Position numbers and translations under genes: made by a program. From Xenopus tropicalis (Eukaryota; Chordata; Amphibia; Anura; Pipidae), in contig NC_030680.2 of assembly GCF_000004195.4 (NCBI RefSeq), forward strand, positions 149,262,545-149,326,544: a stretch of 64,000 nt of DNA. Reading direction: 5' to 3'. Below are positions 54,871-64,000 of the stretch, one piece after another (positions within the stretch are counted from its first letter, which is position 1; each line of letters begins with the position of its first letter). Under the pieces are notes generated by a model that had not been told where the DNA came from, did not search any database, and was given only the letters and a program-made list of their open reading frames with translations.

Positions 54871-55754
54871 AACATGTTATCATTCTAACGCCCTCCATAA
54901 TGTTCACTGGGATAAAATCCAGTTGGACCTTGTAGGAAAAAATCAATCAATAAACTAATGGGCACATTTTAAATTCTTATAAACTAGAGTAAAAAAAAAA
55001 ACCCACAAAAGGTACAATCTGCCCTAAATGAACCTTATTATACAGCTTCTGGAATGTCTCATTACGCCACCTCCATTCGCCCTACAAGACTAACTGGTTA
55101 CTCTATGTACACTTGTCGAAGACGTCATTGCCTACACAAGGGCCTCGAGTCTTTCCTATTATTTATATACCAGTGTTTTCCTTTCTTAACACTTTCATTA
55201 ATAATATTTGTGCTCGTAAGGTCGTCCCCGCGCCGCCTCTTTCATGTCGACATGAGACGCTATTTGCTTAATGGAATAGTTGCACGGCACTCGATCAGTC
55301 CTTTCGTGAACTGAAGAGCCGGAGTCGATGGTTCTTGACTTTGAGCAACGGAACATTCTTTCCTCGTTACACTCGAGGGTTTGTGCCTCCTCTGTGACGT
55401 TTACACTGGGTTCCGTGCCAACGTTGACTTTCCGCCTCATTACGAACGCAGAGGAATGATGTTCTTGAACCTGTAAGAATTGTGTCTCTCAAACACTTAT
55501 TGGGAATAAACACAGTTGGACGATGAACTCGGGGCCCTTGAGCCGGTGCTGTTCTGTGTTAATGCTGGACTAGAGTTCTGCCTGAGAGCCACTTGTGAGT
55601 CAAGTGCAACTACACAAAGACTCGGGGCCAAGCCAAAGTGCACAATCAATCAATGGAAATAACTCGGCTCATAGTTGGATCACATTTTGCCGTGACTCAT
55701 TTTGTTACATTAATTAGTTAAAAAAAAGAAGTCAAGTGTATCTTCAGTTTCTTT
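54871..55754. other. erc2: intron, unassigned
   Basis: CpG-containing and less repetitive than its surroundings. Open frames at 55054 and 55198 (80-86 codons, opposite strands) have no recognisable content. Confidence 0.4.
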
Positions 55755-56170
55755 TAAAGGAAAACTACACCCCCCGAAACATAAAACAGCTCATATGTAA
55801 AACCCTGCTTCATCTAAATAAACCATTTTCATATAAATATACTTATTTAGCAGTATGTGCCATTGGGTAATCCTAAATAGGATTTTAAGTACTAAGCCCC
55901 ACCCCCTGGGATCATAGGAGTCACAGTGCACACAAACAAGCCAAGGCACACATACATGCTAGGCCCCATCAGCCAATGAATGGGCAGAGTTCGGCCTTTT
56001 GCTCCCACACTACTTCCTGTTACAGTTAGAGCTGCATCACTTCCTGTCAGCTGATCTCTGAGGGAGCACACAGCCCATCACTAAATGGCGGCTCAAGGGA
56101 AAGGATGTAAAAGGGCAATATTTACTGATATATATATTCCAGTTTGGCGAGATTCTTTAATAGGCCACTT
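55755..56170. mobile_element. T2-like MITE, second subfamily
   Basis: The start 'ttaaaggaaaactacacccc' has the TTAAAGG terminus. The body 'ataaaacagctcatatgtaa' and 'gcagtatgtgccattgggta' is a composition I recognise as a common frog repeat. The right end is not clear. Confidence 0.65.
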
Positions 56171-56406
56171 AAGATGATATTAATGATCTGTTGGTTAAGA
56201 TGACGCGAAGGTTGGGGGCAGGATCAGAAATGGGTGGGCCTTGGCCACCACCCGTTTCACGTCCAAGGCCCATCAATTTTTGGTCCTGCTACCCCATCCT
56301 GCTACACCATCGGTCAAAGCAGAGGGGGAATCTGCTTAGGAGGCAGGGTGAAATAGGCAGTGGCCATGATGGAGGGGGAGTAGGGGGAGGGGAGGCAGAA
56401 CAACTT
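56171..56406. other. erc2: intron, unassigned
   Basis: Nothing recognised. Confidence 0.35.
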
Positions 56407-57179
56407 GTAATAATAAAACAGTACCTGTACTTGATCCCAACTAAGATATAATTACCCCTTATTGGGGCAGAACAGCCCTATTGGGTTTATTTAATGGATA
56501 AATGATTCCCTTTTCTCTGTAATAATAAAACAGTACCTGTACTTGATCCCAACTAAGATATAATTACCCCTTATTGGGGGCAGAACAACCCTATTGGGTT
56601 TATTTAATGGTTAAATGATTCCCTTTTCTCTGTAATAATAAAACAGTACCTGTACTTGATCCCAACTAAGATATAATTACCCCTTATTGGGGGCAGAACA
56701 GCCCTATTGGGTTTATTTAATGGTTAAATGATTCCCTTTTCTCTGTAATAATAAAACAGTACCTGTACTTGATCCCAACTAAGATATAATTACCCCTTAT
56801 TGGGGCAGAACAGCCCTATTGGGTTTATTTCATGGTTAAATGATTCCCTTTTCTCTGTAATAATAAAACAGTACCTGTACTTGATCCCAACTAAGATATA
56901 ATTACCCCTTATTGGGGCAGAACAGCCCTATTGGGTTTATTTAATGGTTAAATGATTCCCTTTTCTCTGTAATAATAAAACAGTACCTGTACTTGATCCC
57001 AACTAAGATATAATTACCCCTTATTGGGGGCAGAACAGCCCTATTGGGTTTATTTAATGGTTAAATGATTCCCTTTTCTCTGTAATAATAAAACAGTACC
57101 TGTACTTGATCCCAACTAAGATATAATTACCCCTTATTGGGGGCAGAACAGCCCTATTGGGTTTATTTAATGGTTAAAT
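56407..57179 (+). repeat. 113-bp minisatellite, locus 4 (plus orientation, ~6.8 units)
   Basis: Same unit and orientation as 11091-11916. Neither MITE terminus is visible beside it, so the array has outlived or been separated from its host element. Confidence 0.95.
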
Positions 57180-57924
57180 GTGTAATTACCGACCATGGAG
57201 TGGGGAAAAGCAGCCAATCCCGCCTCGGTTGGGAACAGTTTCCCTAATCCTTTCTGCTTATTCTTAACGTTAAGCTACACAGCGAAGGCAGACGCTGAAG
57301 CGCCAACAACCTGGTTTTGATTGGAAGCAGAGATTAGCGGGATCCAGGGCCCAGGATTCCGAAGCGCGTTTGTGCGGCGCTACTCGCATTCCCGGGGATG
57401 AGTGGCAGATTTAAGACGTAGCTCGTACCTCACACCTCCTAATAGGAAAAAAAACCCCATTGTGCAAAGTATTGTGCGTTATTAAAACCACCCTGAACTG
57501 CGGTTTGAAGGTGAACCACACACAGAGCATCTGGCTGTTATATCGGGTGTATATTACAGGCCGACAAGATATTGGCCCTTGGCTTTGGCTTCCCCCGAGC
57601 TGGAACCTTAGCAACGATCTTCTGCGTAATGGGCTTTATGGATTCCTTCATGGTTCATCTGTTTGGGTCAAATCGTGTAAAGCGGGGATTGTGTTACATT
57701 CGGCATTGTGTTCTGAATCGTTTCGCAGGCACCCGTGTTCCCCGTATGTCAGGCAAGCAACGAGCCAATCGCTTTTATTCCTCGTGCAAATCTGCACAAA
57801 CGCACAGAAATATCAGGGATTAGTGTAAGTTTTATATATGATAGAGCCAAAATTAATCAGGTTGGATAGGGGGTTACATGGGGTTCATGTCTTTATACAT
57901 GGGATTTATATAGAAGTCAAAGTG
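57180..57924. other. erc2: intron, unassigned
   Basis: Two overlapping open frames (122 and 83 codons from 57460 and 57572) have no recognisable motif, and no splice context relates them to ERC2. Confidence 0.4.
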
Positions 57925-58351
57925 GGGGTTTAACTTTTAGTATGTGATAGAATGGCCAATTCTGAGCAACTTTTCAATTGGTCTTCATTAGTTATGTGTT
58001 ATAGTTTCTGAATTATTTGGCTTTTTCTTCCGACTCTTTGCAGCTTTCAAATGGGGGTCACTGACCCCGGCAGCCAAACCCTATTGCTCTGTGAGGCTCC
58101 AGTTTTATTGTTATTGTTACTTTTTATTCCTTATCTTTCTATTCAGTCCCTCCCCTTTTCATATATCAGTCTCTCATTCAAACCATGGCCTGGTTACTAA
58201 GGTAATTTGAACCCTAGCAACCAGATTACTGCTGAAGTTCCAAACTGGAAATTTCCTGAACAAAAATTGAAATAACTAAAACACTGCCAATAATACTAAA
58301 TGAAGACTAATTGCAATTTGTCTCAGAATATTACTCTCTACATCATACTAA
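57925..58351 (+). mobile_element. T2-type MITE copy, forward, right end replaced
   Basis: 'tttaacttttagtatgtgat' to 'ctctctacatcatactaaca' covers nearly the whole element. At 58352 the sequence changes directly into the 19-bp array where the 'gggtgaacttcccctttaa' end is expected. Confidence 0.85.
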
Positions 58352-58812
58352 CAAGATGGAGACAGTAGGGCAAGATGGAGACAGTAGGGCAAGATGGAGA
58401 CAGTAGGGCAAGATGGAGACAGTAGGGCAAGATGGAGACAGTAGAGCAAGATGGAGACAGTAGGGTAAGATGGAGACAGTAGGGCAAGATGGAGACAGTA
58501 GGGCAAGATGGAGACAGTAGAGCAAGATGGAGACAGTAGAGCAAGATGGAGACAAAAGGACAAGATGGGGACAGTAGGGCAAGATGGAGACAGTAGAGCA
58601 AGATGGAGACAAAAGGACAAGATGGGGACAGTAGGGCAAGATGGAGACAGTAGGACAAGATGGAGACAGTAGGACAAGAGGGAGACAGTAGGTGAAGAGG
58701 GAGACAGTAGAGCAAGATGGAGACAGTAGAGCAAGATGGAGACAGTAGGGTAAGATGGAGACAGTAGGGTAAGATGGAGACAGTAGGATGAGATGGAGAC
58801 TATAGGGTAAGA
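58352..58812 (+). repeat. 19-bp minisatellite, locus 3 (plus orientation, ~24 units)
   Basis: Unit 'gacagtagggcaagatgga', same orientation as 24152-24701 and inverse to 42614-44558. Variants 'acaaaaggacaagatgggg' mark two duplicated blocks near 58550 and 58610. Confidence 0.96.
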
Positions 58813-58844
58813 TAGATACTTCATGGGAAAAATGTGAAGGGCAA

Positions 58845-59235
58845 GATGCAGCAACTTTTCAGTTGGCCTTCATGATTTATATTTCATACTTTAGAATTAC
58901 CTACCTTCCTCTTCTGACTCTTTGCAGCTTTCAAATGGGGGTCACTGACCCCGGCAGCCAAACCTTATTGTTCTGTGAGGCTCCAGTTTTATTGTTATTG
59001 TTGCTTTTTATTCCTTATTTGTCTATCCAGCCCCTCCCCTATTCATACATCAGTCTCTCATTCAAATCACTACCTGGTTGCTAAGGTAATTTGAACCCTA
59101 GCAACCAGATAAGTGCTGAAATGCCAAACTGGAGAGCAGCTGAACAAAAATCTAAATATTTCAAAAACTACAAATAAAAAAAAAGACCAATTGCAAATTA
59201 TTTCAGAATATAATTCTCTACATTATACTAAAAGT
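58845..59235 (+). mobile_element. T2-type MITE copy, forward
   Basis: 'gcaacttttcagttggcctt' to 'ctctacattatactaaaagt'. Its part 59050-59189 is nearly identical to 62048-62185. Confidence 0.85.
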
Positions 59236-59329
59236 TAATTTTAATGTGTACAGCCCCTTTGTGGTTGTGTTTGTAAGCTCCTCCTTTCATTGCATTTGTC
59301 TGATTGTAACTAAAGTGGAAGTGGGCAGG

Positions 59330-61599
59330 GCTAGCCAATCGGAGCATTAGAAGTTTTCAATGGCTAGGCCAACCTTTAGCCAATCGGAGCATTAGAAGTT
59401 TTCAATGGCTAGGCCAACCTTTAGCCAATCGGAGCATTAGAAGTTTCCCATGGCTAGACCAACCTTTAGCCAATTGGAGCATTAGAAGTTTCCCATGGCT
59501 AGGCCAACCTTTAGCCAATCGGAGCATTAGAAGTTTCCCATGGCTAGACCAACCTTTAGCCAATTGGAGCATTAGAAGTTTCCCATGGCTAGGCCAACCT
59601 TTAGCCAATCGGAGCATTAGAAGTTTTCAATGGCTAGGCCAACCTTTAGCCAATCGGAGCATTAGAAGTTTCCCATGGCTAGACCAACCTTTAGCCAATT
59701 GGAGCATTAGAAGTTTCCCATGGCTAGGCCAACCTTTAGCCAATCGGAGCATTAGAAGTTTTCAATGGCTAGGCCAACCTTTAGCCAATCGGAGCATTAG
59801 AAGTTTTCAATGGCTAGGCCAACCTTTAGCCAATCGGAGCATTAGAAGTTTCCCATGGCTAGACCAACCTTTAGCCAATTGGAGCATTAGAAGTTTCCCA
59901 TGGCTAGGCCAACCTTTAGCCAATCGGAGCATTAGAAGTTTCCCATGGCTAGGCCAACCTTTAGCCAATCGGAGCATTAGAAGTTTCCCATGGCTAGACC
60001 AACCTTTAGCCAATCGGAGCATTAGAAGTTTCCCATGGCTAGGCCAACCTTTAGCCAATCGGAGCATTAGAAGTTTTCAATGGCTAGGCCAACCTTTAGC
60101 CAATCGGAGCATTAGAAGTTTTCAATGGCTAGGCCAACCTTTAGCCAATCGGAGCATTAGAAGTTTCCCATGGCTAGACCAACCTTTAGCCAATTGGAGC
60201 ATTAGAAGTTTCCCATGGCTAGGCCAACCTTTAGCCAATCGGAGCATTAGAAGTTTCCCATGGCTAGACCAACCTTTAGCCAATCGGAGCATTAGAAGTT
60301 TCCCATGGCTAGGCCAACCTTTAGCCAATCGGAGCATTAGAAGTTTCCCATGGCTAGACCAACCTTTAGCCAATCGGAGCATTAGAAGTTTCCCATGGCT
60401 AGACCAACCTTTAGCCAATCGGAACATTAGAAGTTTCCTATGGCTAGACCAACCTTTAGCCAATCGGAGCATTAGAAGTTTCCCATGGCTAGACCAACCT
60501 TTAGCCAATCAGAACATTAGAAGTTTCCTATGGCTAGACCAACCTTTAGCCAATCGGGGCATTAGAAGTTTCCCATGGCTAGGCCAACCTTTAGCCAATC
60601 GGAGCATTAGAAGTTTCCCATGGCTAGACCAACCTTTAGCCAATTGGAGCATTAGAAGTTTCCCATGGCTAGACCAACCTTTAGCCAATCGGAACATTAG
60701 AAGTTTCCTATGGCTAGACCAACCTTTAGCCAATCGGAGCATTAGAAGTTTCCCATGGCTAGACCAACCTTTAGCCAATCGGAGCATTAGAAGTTTCCCA
60801 TGGCTAGACCAACCTTTAGCCAATCGGAGCATTAGAAGTTTCCCATGGCTAGACCAACCTTTAGCCAATCGGAGCATTAGACGTTTCCCATGGCTAGACC
60901 AACGTTTAGCCAATCAGAACATTAGAAGTTTCCTATGGCTAGACCAACCTTTAGCCAATTGGGGCATTAGAAGTTTCCCATGGCTAGACCAACCTTTAGC
61001 CAATCGGAGCATTAGAAGTTTCCCATGGCTAGACCAACCTTTAGCCAATCAGAGCATTAGAAGTTTCCCATGGCTAGACCAACCTTTAGCCAATCAGAAC
61101 ATTAGAAGTTTCCTATGGCTAGACCAACCTTTAGCCAATTGGGGCATTTGAAGTTTCCCATGGCTAGACCAACCTTTAGCCAATCGGAACATTAGAAGTT
61201 TCCTATGGCTAGACCAACCTTTAGCCAATTGGGGCATTAGAAGTTTCCTATGGCTAGACCAACCTTTAGCCAATTGGGGCATTAGAAGTTTCCCATGGCT
61301 AGACCAACCTTTAACCAATCGGAGCATTAGAAGTTTCCCATGGCTAGACCAACCTTTAGCCAATCGGAGCATTAGAAGTTTCCCATGGCTAGACCAACCT
61401 TTAGCCAATCAGAACATTAGAAGTTTCCCATGGCTAGACCAACCTTTAGCCAATTGGGGCATTAGAAGTTTCCCATGGCTAGACCAACCTTTAACCAATC
61501 GGAGCATTAGAAGTTTCCCATGGCTAGACCAACCTTTAGCCAATCAGAGCATTAGAAGTTTCCCATGGCTAGACCAACCTTTAGCCAATCAGAATGTTA
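59330..61599 (+). repeat. 45-bp minisatellite with a CCAAT box in each unit (~50 units)
   Basis: The unit is 'attagaagtttcccatggct', 'agaccaacctttagccaatc', 'ggagc'. Variants are agg/aga before 'ccaacc', tcaatgg/cccatgg, and cgg/tgg/cag after 'ccaat'. The first part alternates in 90- and 180-bp higher-order units; the last part is enriched for 'caatcagaac'. Being divisible by three it gives false minus-strand proteins of up to 134 residues. Confidence 0.97.
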
Positions 61600-62044
61600 G
61601 AACATTCACAGAGCTAGACCTGTCTGTAGCCAATTAGAGCATTAGAATAAATACAGGGCTACACCAACCTGTATCCAATCAGAGCTTTAGTATATTATAG
61701 ACTAAATTTTAGTCTATCTGAGCATTAGAAAATTCACAGGTTAGACCAACCTGTAGCCAATCTGAGTGTTAGAACATTCGCAGCGCTAGACCAGTCTGTA
61801 ACCATTCAGAGCATTATATCATTAAAAATGATAGCTCAGCCAATCAGAACATTAGAATAACAACAGGGCTACACCAACCTGCATCCAATCAGAACTTTAG
61901 TATAATAAAGGGCTAGGCTCAACCTTAGCCAATCTGAGCATTAGAAAATTCACATGACTAGACCAACCTCTGGCCAATCACAGGATTGGAGCACCCTGTA
62001 ACCAATCAGACCAATCTATAGCCAATCAGAGCTTTAGAACAGAC
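61600..62044 (+). repeat. diverged edge of the 45-bp array
   Basis: Units lengthen and decay: 'ctgtagccaattagagcatt', 'cctgtatccaatcagagctt', 'ccttagccaatctgagcatt', 'agccaatcagagctttag'. This is the older, less homogenised border of the array. Confidence 0.85.
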
Positions 62045-62190
62045 CAGTTTCTCATTCAAATCACTACCTGGTTGCTAAGGTAATTTGAACCCTAGTAACC
62101 AGGTAAGTACTGAAATGCCAAACTGGAGAGCAGCTGAACAAAAATCTAAATATTTCAAAAACTACAAATAAAAAAAAAGACCAATTGAGC
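62045..62190 (+). mobile_element. T2-type MITE fragment duplicated from 59050-59189
   Basis: 'ctcattcaaatcactacctg' to 'aaaaaaaagaccaattg' differs from 59050-59189 at only about four or five positions, far fewer than from other family copies. Confidence 0.85.
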
Positions 62191-63111
62191 CAATCAGAAT
62201 AGAATATGAAGGTCTGTGAGACCCAACTGCTAATTAAAGGGGCACAGATTTAAACATTGTGCCTAATTAGCTGGGGGGGGGGATTACTTGGGCTTTCCCC
62301 TTGAGCTGGGGGGCTAGTGGCTCGTACCCCGGCCCCGTGTTTGCCCAGGAGACGCCGCAATCATTTCTGTTTTACTACAGGACAGAGCTGGATTTGGCAG
62401 AATTGGCGCATTGATATGATCCTGACCTGCCGTGTAAACAACACCCCCCCCCCTCCAGCCCCACGCCACGCAGTGTTGATGTTGGTGCCTGAAATTACTG
62501 CTGCGCTGTCAGATCTAATTATCCCTTCTGATGTTGTCCCGTCAGCAGCCTGAGCGCCGTTTGCCTTTCCCCCCCCAGCTGGGAAATAGCTGGCCCATTC
62601 TAACTTGCCTTTTCTCTGGGATAATAAGCCACAACCTTGTAGCCGATGGCAACTAAAGTGGTCGGATAAAAGCACAGCAGTAATAGGGACATAGTCAGGC
62701 TGTGAAGGATTCTGGGAGATGTAGTTTAAATGGTGCAGAACATTAAAGGGCACATTAAGCCGACAGGTCAATGTCAGTCAGGGGCTGGTAGGGAACCTGC
62801 AGTTCTTTTCTCACCTCTCGGCTCTATTGGGTCTGACAGGGGGAGGCGGGGGGGCTCTGTGGGAAGTCTAAATGGAGTGTGGTTTGGGCTAATTACATTG
62901 GGGGTGGGGGGGGGGTACTGACGCTGCTACTGAAACTGCATTGGAACTTTGCCTATAAAGTAATTGTAAAATACTGCAACAGGTGTGATGTCAGCAAATC
63001 CATCTGATGTCATCGATTCCATGACCAAAGCAGTATGGGTAGGCAGCGCGTCCCCCCACCCAACCCACTCCAACGCTTATTGGGGTAATGTAGTGAATTA
63101 GGGGACCCTCC
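62191..63111. other. erc2: intron, unassigned
   Basis: At 62705-62726 'aaggattctgggagatgtag' matches, inverted, the ACTACA..TCCCAGAAT motif of ZNF143/THAP11. No exon seen; 62385-62440 looks spliceable at its start ('ttttactacag') but has no ERC2 similarity. Confidence 0.45.
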
Positions 63112-64000
63112 ACCCACAATACACAGTATATATACACTATAACGGGCCCACTATACAGTATATACACACTATAACGGGCCCACTATACAGTATATACACT
63201 ATAACGGGCTCACTATACAGTATATATACACTATAACGGGCCCACTATACAGTATATATACACTATAACGGGCCCACTATACAGTATATACACACTATAA
63301 CGGGCCCACTATACAGTATATATATACTATAACGGGCCCACTATACAGTATATACACACTATAACGGGCCCACTATACAGTATATATATACTATAACGGG
63401 CCCACTATACAGTATATACACACTATAACGGGCCCACTATACAGTATATATATACTATAACGGCCCACTATACAGTATATACACACTATAACGGGCCCAC
63501 TATACAGTATATATATACTATAACGGGCCCACTATACAGTATATACACACTATAACGGGCCCACTATACAGTATATATATACTATAACGGGCCCACTATA
63601 CAGTATATACACACTATAACGGGCCCACTATACAGTATATATATACTATAACGGGCCCACTATACAGTATATACACACTATAACGGGCCCACTATACAGT
63701 ATATATATACTATAACGGGCCCACTATACAGTATATACACACTATAACGGGCCCACTATACAGTATATACACACTATAACGGGCCCACTATACAGTATAT
63801 ACACACTATAACGGGCCCACTATACAGTATATATATACTATAACGGGCCCACTATACAGTATATACACACTATAACGGGCCCACTATACAGTATATATAT
63901 ACTATAACGGGCCCACTATACAGTATATACACACTATAACGGGCCCACTATACAGTATATATATACTATAACGGGCCCACTATACAGTATATATACACTA
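63112..64000 (+). repeat. ~31-bp minisatellite, running off the window
   Basis: Two monomers alternate: 'cagtatatacacactataac' and 'cagtatatatatactataac', each followed by 'gggcccactata'. They form a ~62-bp dimer through most of the array. AT-rich palindromes such as 'agtatatatatact' occur in every second unit. Confidence 0.95.

Noticed and set aside
57460..57828. 122-codon frame as a small gene or extra exon
   Set aside because: No motif, no ERC2 similarity, overlapped by another frame on the same strand.
59402..61408. Minus-strand frames LAKGWSSHGKLLMLR
   Set aside because: 45-bp array, divisible by three, no start context and no family.
62376..62430. Possible exon after 'ttttactacag'
   Set aside because: The acceptor looks fair but the translation does not continue ERC2 and runs into a C-rich tract without a good donor.

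Overview
This is a vertebrate genomic window, almost certainly from a Xenopus-type frog. It lies inside one plus-strand gene, erc2 (ELKS/CAST family, a presynaptic active-zone scaffold). Five ordinary coding exons (1881-2018, 7742-7882, 9195-9335, 24843-25036, 53275-53410) have AG/GT borders, join in frame and encode continuous coiled coil. Residues that differ between paralogues (RMNPDF.DRLKQLD, SYYREEC, LKHNQQ, EKKKNAQL) fit ERC2 rather than ERC1. I also propose an in-frame 36-nt microexon (12230-12265), an in-frame 12-nt microexon (32565-32576) and a weak 6-nt candidate (26531-26536). Everything else is intron. The promoter, first exons and 3' end of the gene lie outside the window. I see no second gene, no tRNA or rRNA, and nothing bacterial or viral.

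The frog assignment rests on the dispersed repeats: MITEs with TTAAAGGGG termini (T2/Kolobok type), elements with 'cccatacacgggc' ends, the element starting 'taggacccattatccagaatgc', and palindromic 'agggtgaagacacac' elements. These are families I recognise from Xenopus. The species (tropicalis or laevis) cannot be settled by reading.

The introns are unusually full of tandem repeats. About thirty arrays, with units from 4 to about 240 bp, cover roughly half of the 64 kb by my rough sum. In order they are: 104-bp (0.3-1.8 kb), 22- and 21-bp (5.3-5.9), 89-bp (6.3-7.5), 103-bp (7.9-9.0), TATC (9.5-9.9), 113-bp (11.1-11.9), 66-bp (12.8-14.4), 64-bp inside a LINE (16.0-18.2), 20-bp CT-rich (20.2-21.7), 12-bp (22.3-24.0), 19-bp (24.2-24.7), ~147-bp (25.4-26.3), ~241-bp (27.7-28.8), 113-bp inverted (29.7-30.1), 94-bp (31.0-32.3), 134-bp (32.8-34.2), 71-bp foldback (36.3-38.6), 51-bp (40.1-41.8), 19-bp inverted (42.6-44.6), composite 103+94-bp (45.2-46.2), 113-bp inverted (46.7-47.0), 104-bp again (47.7-49.1), ~222-bp T-rich (50.9-51.8), 23-bp (54.3-54.9), 113-bp (56.4-57.2), 19-bp (58.4-58.8), 45-bp CCAAT (59.3-61.6) and 32-bp (63.1 to the window end). 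Most of the long open frames are artefacts of units divisible by three or lacking stops.

The points most worth following are these. (1) Two microexons in a neuronal scaffold gene. (2) Two unrelated repeat families, 19-bp and 113-bp, each in alternating orientation, so that complementary arrays bracket exon 24843-25036 and exon 53275-53410 in the pre-mRNA; this could drive dsRNA formation, editing or back-splicing. (3) Clear cases of minisatellites born from transposons: a LINE C-terminus, the interior of a MITE, and a LINE-tail-like motif. (4) A 2.3-kb foldback array centred on a 29-bp hairpin. (5) Arrays that multiply a possible regulatory motif: 3' splice-site-like sequences, CUCUCU tracts, and NF-Y CCAAT boxes.
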